NCBI GenBank assembly: GCA_964400735.1
Contig: CAYNVQ010000006.1
Span: 62,001-126,000 of the forward strand
Origin: CAYNVQ01 sp964400735
Lineage (GTDB): Bacteria; Acidobacteriota; Aminicenantia; Aminicenantales; Aminicenantaceae
Direction: 5' to 3'
DNA length: 64,000 nucleotides
A program made the position numbers and the translations under genes. Shown one piece after another: positions 17,906 through 27,341 of this stretch (positions are counted from its first letter, which is position 1; every line of letters begins with the position of its first letter). The notes under the pieces were generated by a model. It saw only the letters and a list, made by a program, of their open reading frames with translations, made no database searches and was not told the origin of the DNA.

Positions 17906-17950
17906 TTCACAACAAAAGCGCATCTCAATCGCAACAGAAGCTTAACCACG
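17906..17950 (+). promoter_or_regulatory. AAC-type 11-bp-phased repeats (subclass B)
   Basis: AAC triplets begin at 17911, 17933 and 17944, all in an 11-bp phase (the 17922 position is degenerate), within the words TCACAACAAAA, TCGCAACAGAA and GCTTAACCACG. The array lies between the regulator and propeller genes of cassette 3. It is a candidate site for the subclass B regulators. Confidence 0.35.
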
Positions 17951-18009
17951 GGCTTTATGAGTTTTGATACGATTCCCTATGAAATGAAATTTTATAGGGA
18001 GGTCGAATA

Positions 18010-20112
18010 ATGAGACAACAAAAAATTTATTTCTTGGCTTCTGCGGTCTTTTTGACTGCGATGGTATTGGTCTCTTTTCAGCATGCGTTCACCCAGGAAT
18101 CAGCCGAGGATCTCTACCAAGCCGCCCTGTTCAAAAAGAACGCAGACGGAGATTTGAAGGGAGCGATCGCACTCTTCAACAAGATATTAAAGGAGTTTCC
18201 TGACGACAGAAAGATCTGTGCGCAAGCCCATCTTCAACTGGGCATGTGTTACGAGAAATTGGGAATGGAACAGGCCCAAAGGTCTTACAAGCAGGTGATC
18301 GAGGGGTATCCGGAACAAACTGATGCGGTCAGAGCCGCAAGAGAAAAATTATCGACTCTTTTGAGTGCCAAGAAAGCCGCTGAGAAAGTCGAGGAGGGAT
18401 TCCAAATCCGTTTAGTTGAACAAGGCTTAGATAGCTCTGGCGAGATTTCGCCGGATGACAAATATCTGTGCTGTGTGGACTGGGAGACTTCGAATTTGGC
18501 TGTTAGGGACATGGCATCCGGAGAATTGCTACGCCTCACAAGTCATAAGCGCTCCGCGTCCGATTCTCCTGACTTCTATGAAGCTCCGTTTGGCTGCGTA
18601 TGGGCACCGGACCAAAAACGGATCGCTTACACTTGGTATGGTCTTAAACCCCTAATCTGTGAGCTCCGCATAATTGGAATCGATGACAAAAAGCCACGCA
18701 TTCTCTACCATGGGAATTATTATAATGATTGGGTGATGCCCCACGATTGGTCGCCTGATGGTAAACACATTCTGACCGGATTCCTGGGTGAGAAAGGCTG
18801 GAAATTAGGATTGCTCTCTGTTGAAGATTCGTCTATCCGTCACTTAAAAACCATCCCGTTAGTGGAATCTCACGCACGTTATGCTCAGTTTTCGCCTGAT
18901 GGCCGGTATGTTGTGTACAATCATCCTCAAGAGATAGACTCGGGAAAAAGCGACATCTCCCTTCTTTCAATAGAAGACAAACAGGAAATCCCACTCGTCC
19001 AGCATCCTGCTGATGACAGATTGATGGGTTGCTCTCCGGACGGGAACGGGGTTCTATTTTTAAGCGACCGAACGGGCACCTGGGATGCCTGGATCATGCC
19101 TGTCTCTAAAGGAAAGCCGCAGGGGGATCCTCAGCTCATAAGAAGAGAAATAGGATTGATTCATCCTATGGGAATTTCCCGCACAGGTTCTTTTTACTAC
19201 AGCACTCCTGGATTCAGGACCGATATTTTTTATGCTTCAATCGACCCAATATCAGGGGCAGTCATAGAGCCAGCCAAGAAATATCCTCTCTCTTATGAAG
19301 GACACAACCATCGCCCCGATTTATCGCCCGATGGAAAAAATCTCGTTTATGTCTCTGATCGAGGTCAAAGAGCTCTCTGTATTTATTCTTTGGAGACGGG
19401 TGAGGAGCGTAAAATCTCGCTTAAAGGAAAATTTAGTGGCTTTGGGCGTTCTCGATGGGCTCCTGATGGGAGGTCTATTCTTATAGAAGGGAATGAAAAA
19501 GAAAGAGGTCGTGGTTGGTATAAAGTGGATTTACAAACTGGCGATACTACTCTTATAATCCCTCATGGTTCGTGGTCGCTGGCAGCAGCTCCCGATGGAA
19601 AGACAGTTTATTACGACAAGTTAACATCGAAAAAGTTTTCCCAGATCATGAAAAGAGATATTGAAACGGGAGAAGAGCAGGAATTGTATCGCATTCCGCC
19701 CTATGATAATACGACTCTTGCTCTTTCACCTGACGGGAAGCGCTTGGCCTTGATGATGAGGGAAAATGAAACGACAAGAGGACTTAAAGTCTTACCTGCT
19801 GCAGGGGGGGAGCCGACTGCATTACACAGCTTTGAAAAAGACCGCCAGGTTAAGTATATAGGTATTACCTGGTCTCCTGACGGCCGTTATATCTACTTCT
19901 CCAAACAGAAACCCAACAGCGGTGGAATTTGGGAGCTGTGGCGGATACCCTCTGAAGGTGGTGAAGCTAAGAATCTTGGGTTAGCCATGCACAGTATCAT
20001 GCAGCCGAACATTCATCCCGATGGCAGCCGGATTACCTTTGCTTCACTGACTATGCACGAAAAGGTGGGTGCCGTCTGGGTCATGGAAAATTTCCTGCAA
20101 AAAAAAAAATAG
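18010..20112 (+). CDS. Secreted TPR + PD40 beta-propeller protein (cassette 3)
   Basis: A 700-residue exported protein. ATAGGGAGG lies just upstream of the ATG, and a Sec signal peptide covers about residues 1-28 (to FTQES). TPR region: LYQAALFKKNADGD, AHLQLGMCYEKLG, AQRSYKQVIEGYP, AREKLSTLL. PD40 blades follow with SPDG/APDG turns, then the ending VWVMENFLQKKK. The FKKNADGD motif pairs it with the protein of cassette 2. The propeller part has diverged much more from its paralogs than the TPR part. There are no catalytic residues. It probably works in the periplasm and is controlled by the preceding two-component pair. Confidence 0.9.
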   Translation: MRQQKIYFLASAVFLTAMVLVSFQHAFTQESAEDLYQAALFKKNADGDLKGAIALFNKILKEFPDDRKICAQAHLQLGMCYEKLGMEQAQRSYKQVIEGYPEQTDAVRAAREKLSTLLSAKKAAEKVEEGFQIRLVEQGLDSSGEISPDDKYLCCVDWETSNLAVRDMASGELLRLTSHKRSASDSPDFYEAPFGCVWAPDQKRIAYTWYGLKPLICELRIIGIDDKKPRILYHGNYYNDWVMPHDWSPDGKHILTGFLGEKGWKLGLLSVEDSSIRHLKTIPLVESHARYAQFSPDGRYVVYNHPQEIDSGKSDISLLSIEDKQEIPLVQHPADDRLMGCSPDGNGVLFLSDRTGTWDAWIMPVSKGKPQGDPQLIRREIGLIHPMGISRTGSFYYSTPGFRTDIFYASIDPISGAVIEPAKKYPLSYEGHNHRPDLSPDGKNLVYVSDRGQRALCIYSLETGEERKISLKGKFSGFGRSRWAPDGRSILIEGNEKERGRGWYKVDLQTGDTTLIIPHGSWSLAAAPDGKTVYYDKLTSKKFSQIMKRDIETGEEQELYRIPPYDNTTLALSPDGKRLALMMRENETTRGLKVLPAAGGEPTALHSFEKDRQVKYIGITWSPDGRYIYFSKQKPNSGGIWELWRIPSEGGEAKNLGLAMHSIMQPNIHPDGSRITFASLTMHEKVGAVWVMENFLQKKK

Positions 20113-20209
20113 AACTATCCTCTTTTCTGCTCCATGTTCGCTTTTTTTGACGTGGATTTGTGGCTGTGGTATATGTGTGGTTGAGAATGGGTGAGAGAGG
20201 AGGGTGCCC

Positions 20210-21160
20210 ATGCTGGTAAAAAAGGGCCAGAAAATTAAATCATCGGAGATCACTCCCAAGAAGCTCTACATGAACCGCCGCGAGTTCATCGCAGGGTCGG
20301 CTGCGGTTGCAGGGATAGGGCTAATCAAGCCCGTCGCGCTATTTTCATCTCAGGAACAGCAGGAAAAGAAGCTGAGGATCGAAAAAACAGGAGAATACAC
20401 GGTCCCTGAGAAGCTGACTTCATATGAAGATGCCACAGGTTACACCAATTATTATGAATTTTCCACGAGCAAGTTTGGGCCGACAAAACTGGCGAAAGAT
20501 TTCAAGACCCGTCCCTGGACCGTTTCCATCGAAGGAGAGGTGAAAGAGCCTCTGAAATTCGGTGTCGATGAAATTATCGACATGTTTCCTTTAGAAGAAC
20601 GCGTTTACCGCTGGCGCTGTGTGGAAGCCTGGAGAATGATTATTCCTTGGATAGGATATCCTCTTGCCGGGCTCATCAAAAAATGCAATCCTACCTCTAA
20701 GGCCAATTTCATAGAGTACACGACCGTCATGGATAAAGAACAAATGCCCGGCTTGAAAAAGAATGTACTGGATTGGCCTTATACGGAAGGCCTTCGGATG
20801 GACGAGGCCATGCATCCTCTGACTTTCCTTGGCGTCGGAATGTATGGGGACTTCCTGCCCAACCAGAACGGGGCGCCCTTGCGGATGGTCATCCCCTGGA
20901 AGTACGGATTCAAGAGCGGTAAGTCTATTGTGAGAATTCGGTTTTTAGAAAAGATGCCCAAAACCTCCTGGAATAGAAAAAGACCGGAGGAATATGGTTT
21001 CTATGCCAACGTCAATCCTAGCGTGGACCACCCAAGATGGACCCAAGCGACCGAACGCCGGATCGGCGAAGAAGGACGCCGCAAAACCCTGATGTTCAAC
21101 GGTTATGGCGATGAAGTCGGTTCCCTTTACTCCGGCATGGACCTTAAAAAGTACTACTGA
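20210..21160 (+). CDS. msrP: MsrP/YedY-like molybdopterin reductase
   Basis: A 316-residue protein resembling the catalytic subunit of periplasmic methionine-sulfoxide reductase, which repairs oxidised envelope proteins. ATG 20210 is preferred to the in-frame GTG 20204 because AGGAGGG ends at 20203. A Tat signal follows a short leader (MNRREFIAGSAAVAGIG). The molybdenum-ligating Cys is C137 in YRWRCVEAWRMIIPWIGYPL, the family hallmark; NGAPLRMVIPWKYGFK and the DHPRWTQATERR tail are also typical. The usual haem membrane partner MsrQ is not adjacent. The gene sits alone between cassette 3 and a sigma-factor operon, and may depend on an unlinked electron donor. Confidence 0.92.
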   Translation: MLVKKGQKIKSSEITPKKLYMNRREFIAGSAAVAGIGLIKPVALFSSQEQQEKKLRIEKTGEYTVPEKLTSYEDATGYTNYYEFSTSKFGPTKLAKDFKTRPWTVSIEGEVKEPLKFGVDEIIDMFPLEERVYRWRCVEAWRMIIPWIGYPLAGLIKKCNPTSKANFIEYTTVMDKEQMPGLKKNVLDWPYTEGLRMDEAMHPLTFLGVGMYGDFLPNQNGAPLRMVIPWKYGFKSGKSIVRIRFLEKMPKTSWNRKRPEEYGFYANVNPSVDHPRWTQATERRIGEEGRRKTLMFNGYGDEVGSLYSGMDLKKYY

Positions 21161-21295
21161 TTTATTCTCTCGCAATTTTTGCTCGATATCTTATTTCATC
21201 CTAGACATCTTTTTTTCTTTGGCATAGATTGGGGGAGGGAGAACCGGTGAAATTCTGCAACCTCAAGGAGACTGGTACGTTTAAGTGAGTGATAG

Positions 21296-21886
21296 ATGAA
21301 GATTCAACGAACGGATGAAGAATTGATGCTGAGCTACAAGGACGGAGATAAAGATGCCTTTGAGGTTCTTTACCAGAGATATGAAAAGCCTGTCCTGAAT
21401 CTCGTTTATCGGATGGTGATGGATGCCTCTGAAGCAGAGAGCTTGTGCCAGGAAACATTCTACAGAGTCGTAAAGGCCCGAAAGAAATACAAAGCAACCG
21501 CACAGTTCAAAACATGGCTCTTTCAGATTGCCCTTAATCTAAGCCGTGACAGATTGCGAAGAATGAAACACCGGTCACATCTCTCCCTGAACGCTCCGAT
21601 TCAGTCACAAAACGAGGCGGGAATCGAGCTTCTGGACTGCCTCTCCGATCCTACCCCAAGTGCTGCTGAGAAACTCGAATCAGGACAACTGGAATCTTTG
21701 GTCAAAGCAGCCATCGCTTCTTTACCCGAGGAAGAACACCTAGTGGTCGTCATGAAAGAATATCAGGGGATGCCGTACTCTGAGATAGCCGAAGTCATGA
21801 ACTGCCCGGTCAGCACCCTGAAATCCCACAATCACAGGGCTCATCAAAAATTGAAAAAAATTCTATCCAGATATTTAGGGGATTGA
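21296..21886 (+). CDS. ECF RNA polymerase sigma factor
   Basis: A 196-residue group IV sigma factor. Region 2 (about residues 20-90) has the helix AFEVLYQRYEKPVLNLVYRM, split here by its neighbours, and the -10-binding FKTWLFQIALNLSRDRLRR stretch. Region 4 (about 130-190) has LPEEEHLVVVMKEYQG, the helix-turn-helix YSEIAEVMNCPVSTLKS and a basic tail. Regions 3 and 1.1 are absent, as expected. The anti-sigma gene follows after 3 bp and a propeller gene after that, so this operon places the same type of envelope protein under sigma control instead of a kinase-regulator pair. Confidence 0.94.
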   Translation: MKIQRTDEELMLSYKDGDKDAFEVLYQRYEKPVLNLVYRMVMDASEAESLCQETFYRVVKARKKYKATAQFKTWLFQIALNLSRDRLRRMKHRSHLSLNAPIQSQNEAGIELLDCLSDPTPSAAEKLESGQLESLVKAAIASLPEEEHLVVVMKEYQGMPYSEIAEVMNCPVSTLKSHNHRAHQKLKKILSRYLGD

Positions 21887-21889
21887 ACC

Positions 21890-22873
21890 ATGAAATGTGA
21901 AGATATCCAGAAAGAATTAAAGGCTTTTCTCGACGACGATATGGACGCTAGAAAAAAGTCCGAGATAAAGCAACACCTTGACCGCTGCTCGAATTGCTCA
22001 GAGAATTTGGAGCAACTCAAAAAACTGTCGGGAGTTCTTCACGTCTGGGAAGGAATCGAACCCTCTGTTCATTCTTATGAGAAGCTGAAAGCAAGGGTCG
22101 AATCCAAGAAATCGATCTGGGAAAGGGTTTTCACCTATTCCTTTGTAAAAAAGGCAGCGTTTCGGTTCGCAGAAATTGCAGCGGTTGTGGTTTTGACGCT
22201 GATCATCAGCCACTCGCTGCAAAAGCCGGCACCGGTCACCGGGAGCGATACGGACACGATCAATCTCTATCTGACAGAACACAGGGGGGCCGTGCTGAAT
22301 ACCGTATCCGAGGAGCTTGCGCCCCAGACAGAAACCCGGATATCTGTACCTCCAGAGGACTTCTTGTACTACGAACACATAGAGGGTTTCCCTCGATACA
22401 TAAGGCCCGGCGTGATCCTTAGAGGGCCATCCGAATACCAAAGGGAAATTCCAAAGCCTGATTCTCCTTCCATTTCAAAGGGAGAGATCCTCGATCTCCC
22501 TCAGGCGCGGAAAGCGGTGGATTTCGTACCCGTGGCCCCAATTAGACTTCATCCCGGTTACATTCTTGACAGCATCAGAAAAATCGAGGACTACAACAGT
22601 CTGCATCTGATTTACACCAATGGAATAAACACCTTATCGTTATTCGAACAGTCCCTCGATGGGAAGAAAGGCCTTGCTGCGCAGGACTTCAGGGAATATG
22701 CCGTATACCGCAGTATCGAGACCGATGAGTTACCAATGTCAGGATCGGATAAAGCCACCATTCTCGCCTGGAGAAATGGTTCTGTTTCTTTTGTTTTGAT
22801 CGGGAATGAAGGAATGACCCGGTTGATGGACTTTGCACAGGCTATCAGCGCTGAGAGTAAAAATAGCCGCTGA
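21890..22873 (+). CDS. Zinc-finger anti-sigma factor, membrane anchored
   Basis: A 327-residue protein. The cytoplasmic N-terminus has a zf-HC2/ZAS motif (C3, H29, C33, C36) that binds ECF sigma factors. A single TM helix lies at about residues 93-109. The roughly 215-residue periplasmic part ends in a segment (about 220-320; LHLIYTNGINTLSLFEQ) reminiscent of the RseB/MucB C-terminal or outer-membrane-lipoprotein sensor fold. The start lies 3 bp after the sigma stop, so the two are translationally coupled. It is expected to hold the sigma factor at the membrane until an envelope signal releases it. Such a fused periplasmic sensor could make a separate RseB unnecessary (inference). Confidence 0.88.
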   Translation: MKCEDIQKELKAFLDDDMDARKKSEIKQHLDRCSNCSENLEQLKKLSGVLHVWEGIEPSVHSYEKLKARVESKKSIWERVFTYSFVKKAAFRFAEIAAVVVLTLIISHSLQKPAPVTGSDTDTINLYLTEHRGAVLNTVSEELAPQTETRISVPPEDFLYYEHIEGFPRYIRPGVILRGPSEYQREIPKPDSPSISKGEILDLPQARKAVDFVPVAPIRLHPGYILDSIRKIEDYNSLHLIYTNGINTLSLFEQSLDGKKGLAAQDFREYAVYRSIETDELPMSGSDKATILAWRNGSVSFVLIGNEGMTRLMDFAQAISAESKNSR

Positions 22874-22949
22874 ATGCATGAATGATCATTGACTGCTGAT
22901 CATTTGTGGATTCCGTGAGAGCGAAACTTCCGTAAAGGAGAGGACAATT

Positions 22950-25244
22950 ATGTGCAAAAGATGTTTAATTCTGTCTATAATAAGTTTAGCTGCAGGCTTT
23001 TTTTTGTTGGCACAACCGGCCACATTTTGTTTTGGAGCCCAGAGTTTTGAGAGTCCCCTTCAAGATCTGGATAAATTAGCGAATCAGCACTTCAAAAAGG
23101 CTATAGACCTTCTCAAGCAGACCCAGTACCAGGATGCCATTGCCGAGTATGAAAAGGTTATCAGCCTGCTTCCGGACAGCGAGATCGCTCTGGATGCCTG
23201 GTATTGGATCGGACAGTCTTACTTCCAGATGGGAAAACATGATGAGGCGCTATCCATCTTTCAAAAGCTCATCCAGGAATATCCTTCGAGTGCGATCGCT
23301 CCTGTCACGCAATTGATGGTCGCTCGCGTTGAGAAAGAGAAAGAGCTCAGCAAGGTCAGAGAAAACAGAGAGTCATCTTCCGATATAAAAGTTATCACCG
23401 ATCCCAAAACCGGAGTGGAATATCATAAAATCGGAGCACTCACAGGAAAAAAGGATGTGATCGACCATTCATGGGTACTTAGCCTTTCTCCCAATGGCAG
23501 GTTTTTGCTTTATGAAAATCTTGTGATCCCGCTAAATGAAGAAGAGCCCTTCAATCTTGTGGACATGGACGCTGCGCGCGGGATCTGGTCTCCCGACGGA
23601 AAAAAGGCCGCATTCTACACACCAGATGGGCCCATCTGGATCGTTCCTGTCTCTCCAGAGACGGGGCGGGCAACAGGTTCCCCAAAAAAGCTCCTCGACA
23701 TTAATTTCGGATGGCAGGGACCTGTTTCTTGGTCGCCTGATTCGGAAAAAATCGTTTTCTTTGGGACAGGGGGAGAATACAAGGGTAACATTTGGACTAT
23801 CTCGGTCGAGGATGGAACGCTGACACAGATCACGGATGATCCTGTGTTTGAGATGAATCCCAGATGGTCGCCAGATGGAAAAACTATCGCCTACAACAAA
23901 AGCCGTTCTGAGATATGGGCAGTCTCTCCTGATGGGGGAAACCCGCGGAAAATTATTGATATCGGTCGTGGGAGTCCTGTTGCCTGGTCACCAGACAGCA
24001 ACTGGCTATTATTTTTGGCCCCTGAAATGAAGTACCGTCTCTACCGTTTCGCTGATGGGAGAGTGTTTGATATAAATCAACCCATTGGATTTCGGGCTTT
24101 TTTTTCCTGGTCGCCAGATGGAAAAAATTTACTTTTTTATCGCTCATCCTATGAATATTCTTGTGTTCTCAGGGTCGTTTCAACCTCCGGTGGCCCATCC
24201 TTCGAGCTTGGTAGAGAACTCAAGCTTTGGCCTTATGTCCACCACTGGTCTCCTGATAGCAGGATGATTATCACAAAAGGGGGCTATCCTATTGAAAAAA
24301 GATATTCGGACGATCTTGCCTTCTGGATGGTTCCTCTTGCAGGCGGTGAGGCCAGATACATAGAGCTGGATGTTCCAGGTGTGGGCAAACCTCAGCCTCA
24401 TTCTCTATCGCACGACTGCAAGAAGCTTCTTTTATTTGAGAAGCAGAGTGAGGATAAAGAAGATCTTTACGTGGTGCCGGTTTCGCTCAAGGATGCGCGG
24501 CCCACCGGGAATGCAATCAAAGTTTTCGAAGGACGGGATAAAAAACCTGTTGGCTTCGGCAGGAGGGACGAATGGGCCTGGTCTCCAGATGGGAAAAAAC
24601 TCGCGGTGGTTCATGGAGGAGATATCTGGGTCACATCTGCAGAAAAAGGGAATCCGGCAAATATCACACAATCCCCGGAACACGAGTCCTTCCCAGTATG
24701 GTCGCCTGATGGCAAGATGATTGCCTATACCGCCAGTTCTGGTGAAGAAGGAGAAGATAGCCTTCATATCATCCCCGCATCCGGCGGGAAGGCGAAGAAA
24801 ATATTGGACAAATCTGATAAGGATGAGTTTGACTGGTCACCAGATGGAAAGGAGCTGGCCGTTATCTCTGAAGGGAAGATCTCAATCATTCCAATTTCTG
24901 GAGGGAAAACCCAGGAGATTTTTGATCTTGAGAAATTCCACATTAAGCGCGTCCAAACGCTTAGTTGGCTGCCAAACGGGAAGCACTTTGCCTTTATCGG
25001 CGAGAAAGAAAAAGAATATGGAATCAGAAATCGGATATACTTGGTCTCTGAAAAGGGAGGCAGAGTCATAGAGTTGGCCGCAGATGATAACAACACAAAG
25101 GATTGGCTCTATCCCTCTCCGGATGGGAAATGGATTTCCTATGATTCCGAAGGTGAAGCAAAGGTTCGTTCCGAAGGAACCATCTGGGAAGTCGATCTCG
25201 AAGAGCTCATTAAGGCAAAAAAGAAACAAGAAAATTTAAAATAG
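22950..25244 (+). CDS. Secreted TPR + PD40 beta-propeller protein, sigma-linked
   Basis: A 764-residue exported protein. AAAGGAGAGG precedes the ATG, and a Sec signal peptide runs to about residue 33 (CFGAQS). TPRs cover about 45-135: AIDLLKQTQYQDAIAEYEK, WYWIGQSYFQMGKHDEALSIF and following helices. About twelve PD40 blades with SPDG/SPDS turns follow. Unlike the cassette proteins it lacks the MENFLP ending and finishes WEVDLEELIKAKKKQ; its TPR block is also of a different type. It lies 76 bp after the anti-sigma gene in the same direction, so it is probably a target or partner of the sigma system. A TGATCATT direct repeat (22883 and 22897) lies in the gap. Confidence 0.88.
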   Translation: MCKRCLILSIISLAAGFFLLAQPATFCFGAQSFESPLQDLDKLANQHFKKAIDLLKQTQYQDAIAEYEKVISLLPDSEIALDAWYWIGQSYFQMGKHDEALSIFQKLIQEYPSSAIAPVTQLMVARVEKEKELSKVRENRESSSDIKVITDPKTGVEYHKIGALTGKKDVIDHSWVLSLSPNGRFLLYENLVIPLNEEEPFNLVDMDAARGIWSPDGKKAAFYTPDGPIWIVPVSPETGRATGSPKKLLDINFGWQGPVSWSPDSEKIVFFGTGGEYKGNIWTISVEDGTLTQITDDPVFEMNPRWSPDGKTIAYNKSRSEIWAVSPDGGNPRKIIDIGRGSPVAWSPDSNWLLFLAPEMKYRLYRFADGRVFDINQPIGFRAFFSWSPDGKNLLFYRSSYEYSCVLRVVSTSGGPSFELGRELKLWPYVHHWSPDSRMIITKGGYPIEKRYSDDLAFWMVPLAGGEARYIELDVPGVGKPQPHSLSHDCKKLLLFEKQSEDKEDLYVVPVSLKDARPTGNAIKVFEGRDKKPVGFGRRDEWAWSPDGKKLAVVHGGDIWVTSAEKGNPANITQSPEHESFPVWSPDGKMIAYTASSGEEGEDSLHIIPASGGKAKKILDKSDKDEFDWSPDGKELAVISEGKISIIPISGGKTQEIFDLEKFHIKRVQTLSWLPNGKHFAFIGEKEKEYGIRNRIYLVSEKGGRVIELAADDNNTKDWLYPSPDGKWISYDSEGEAKVRSEGTIWEVDLEELIKAKKKQENLK

Positions 25245-25284
25245 ATCCATCTCGCTAGATATTTGGTGATTCAAAGCAGGCTCA

Positions 25285-25331
25285 TGACATTTTCGTGACA
25301 TTTTGACTTCTGCCTTTTATTAGAATATTCT
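25285..25331 (+). promoter_or_regulatory. Phased half-sites and promoter of cassette 4 kinase
   Basis: TGACA at 25285 and 25296 (11 bp apart) lie just upstream of a sigma-70-like promoter: TTGACT (25303-25308), a 17-bp spacer, and TATTCT (25326-25331). The arrangement places two regulator half-sites against the -35 box, which suits a class II activator. The kinase ATG is at 25371. Confidence 0.55.
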
Positions 25332-25370
25332 TGTTACCAGGGTTAACTAGCTAGAGACATCCGTTTCGAC

Positions 25371-27341
25371 ATGAAAAGCCGGAGTCACCGCAAACAAATC
25401 CTTCTCTTCTTAGTCACAGTACTTTTGCCTAGTTTGGTGCTAATCGGCTTGACGGTGCGGATGATCGGGCAGGAGAAGGAGCTGGCGCAAAAGCGGATGG
25501 CAGAGGAGCGCCGACGCATTGCCCGTGAAATCGGCCAACACTTCCTGGTAAGGTTGGAAAACATCAAACTTCAAGAGGTGAGTGCTTTATCAGAACTTCA
25601 GCTCTTATCTACTGAAATAAATTACGTAAATCCGGAAGTGGTTCTTATCTGTCAGGTTGATGGACGTCAACTCGTCCTGCCCTGGGAGAGAAATCGAGAG
25701 ACAGAAAATGCCGGGCGATACTTGAGTGACACTTCGTTTGCCCAAAAGATTCGGCAAGCCGAAGCAGAGGAATTCGCACAGAAAAATTACACTCGGGCGG
25801 CCAGCTTGTATCAGCAGGCCTTGAACTCTGCGAAATTTCCCATCCAGAAGGAATATGCAAGGCTTTTGTTCGCGCGTGCACTTTCCAAATCGTCCCAAAA
25901 AGCCAAGGCTTTGGAAAATTACCGGGAAATTTTGAAGCTGCCATTCATTCTATCGGATGAGTACGGAATACCTTTATCATTGTATGCTGCCGGGCGCCTT
26001 CTCGAATATGAAGAGGATTATGAAGACGTTTTAGGCCATATCCAAAAAGAAATCCAAAAGGAACATTGGCTGTCTCCTTCAGGATCTTATCTTCTTCTGG
26101 ATCTGCTTGAGGATTTTCTCCGGACTGATCCAGAGGCTGAGATACGAAAAGCGGCAAACGACTGCAAGGAGCTGATTCAAAAACACATTCGAAAATTGGA
26201 ACAGGCCATGGCCCTCCAGAGTGATTTTCTAACCTTAGGAGTGGCAGCTAGTCAAAATGATCAGACAGAGAGAGAAAATCCTCTCTGGGTCTTGTACGGA
26301 AGCAATCCATGGCTGGTCAGTCTTTCAGCCTCTATGTCCGATAGGCCCCCCGTTCTGGTTGCTGTATCTTCCAAAGAGATCATGGCTTCCCTTAGGGCAG
26401 ACAGCGGCTTTGAGGAGGCTTTTCCAGTGGATTTCGACATCGTTTCCGAAAATGACCCTGATGGATTATCATTAGGTCCGAATTTTCAGGGCTTAGCCAT
26501 CTCTTTTATAGGGAATCAAGAGCAAATGTTTTCGACTCCTTGGAGCATCCAACCCTCTTTTTATCTACTCGCCCTGCTTCTCATCCTGGGGATCACCTTG
26601 TTTGGAGCCTATCTGCTGTGGAGAGATGTGCGTCGTGAAGTGCAGATGGCCGAGATGAGATCGCAGTTCGTCTCCAGTGTCTCCCATGAGTTGAAGACAC
26701 CTCTGACCGCCATCCGGATGTTTGCCGAGACTCTCCGCTTGGGCCGTTCAAAGGATACCAAAACCCAGAACGAGTATTTGGACACCATCGTCAACGAAAG
26801 CCAGCGTCTCACCCGGCTTCTCAACAATGTCCTGGATTTTTCGAAGATCGAACAGGGAAAACGTTTATACCGTCCTGAATTGGCTTCGCTGTATGAGATC
26901 GTCGAATCTGCGGCCCGGGCCATGGAATATCCCCTCAGCCAGCAGGGGTTCAGGCTCGATGTGCAGACCGAGAAGGATTTGCCAAATGTTCATGTGGATC
27001 GTGATGCCATGGAACAAGCCCTTTTGAATCTCCTCCACAATGCCATGAAATACTCGGGGGAGTCGAAGGAGATCGGCCTTCATCTGAAAAGAAAGGAAAG
27101 CCAAGCTTTGATCCAGGTGATCGACCAGGGAATAGGCATCGACCCACAGGAACAGAAACGTATCTTCAAGAAGTTCTACCGTATTCCTTCGCCCGAAAAC
27201 GAGCGAATCGTGGGCACAGGCTTGGGTTTGGCGCTGGTCTCCCATATCGTCGAAGCCCACGGAGGCCATCTTGAACTGGATAGCACTTTAAATAAAGGGA
27301 GCACCTTCTCTATTTATCTTCCCTTGGAGAAAGAAACATGA
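25371..27341 (+). CDS. Membrane sensor histidine kinase, subclass A (cassette 4)
   Basis: A 656-residue kinase and the closest paralog of that at 1471. TM1 is at about 9-29 (LLFLVTVLLPSLVLIGLTV); the periplasmic domain has TPR-like helices (AASLYQQALNSAKFP, LLFARALSKSSQKAKALENY) and the motif SDEYGIPLSLYAAGRL; TM2 is at about 397-417 and ends YLLWRDV. H439 lies in SHELKTPL. NLLHNAMKYSG, DQGIGI and GTGLGL are intact. The stop overlaps the regulator start by ATGA. No strong ribosome site precedes the ATG. The shared sensor core with the other four kinases and the paired propeller proteins suggest that it monitors an envelope process through protein contacts; this is inference. Confidence 0.92.
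   Translation: MKSRSHRKQILLFLVTVLLPSLVLIGLTVRMIGQEKELAQKRMAEERRRIAREIGQHFLVRLENIKLQEVSALSELQLLSTEINYVNPEVVLICQVDGRQLVLPWERNRETENAGRYLSDTSFAQKIRQAEAEEFAQKNYTRAASLYQQALNSAKFPIQKEYARLLFARALSKSSQKAKALENYREILKLPFILSDEYGIPLSLYAAGRLLEYEEDYEDVLGHIQKEIQKEHWLSPSGSYLLLDLLEDFLRTDPEAEIRKAANDCKELIQKHIRKLEQAMALQSDFLTLGVAASQNDQTERENPLWVLYGSNPWLVSLSASMSDRPPVLVAVSSKEIMASLRADSGFEEAFPVDFDIVSENDPDGLSLGPNFQGLAISFIGNQEQMFSTPWSIQPSFYLLALLLILGITLFGAYLLWRDVRREVQMAEMRSQFVSSVSHELKTPLTAIRMFAETLRLGRSKDTKTQNEYLDTIVNESQRLTRLLNNVLDFSKIEQGKRLYRPELASLYEIVESAARAMEYPLSQQGFRLDVQTEKDLPNVHVDRDAMEQALLNLLHNAMKYSGESKEIGLHLKRKESQALIQVIDQGIGIDPQEQKRIFKKFYRIPSPENERIVGTGLGLALVSHIVEAHGGHLELDSTLNKGSTFSIYLPLEKET

Noticed and set aside
22883..22904. 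TGATCATT direct repeat, 14 bp apart, before the sigma-linked propeller gene
   Set aside because: Palindromic words of this kind are common in AT-rich gaps; there is no promoter geometry around it, so it is noted only.
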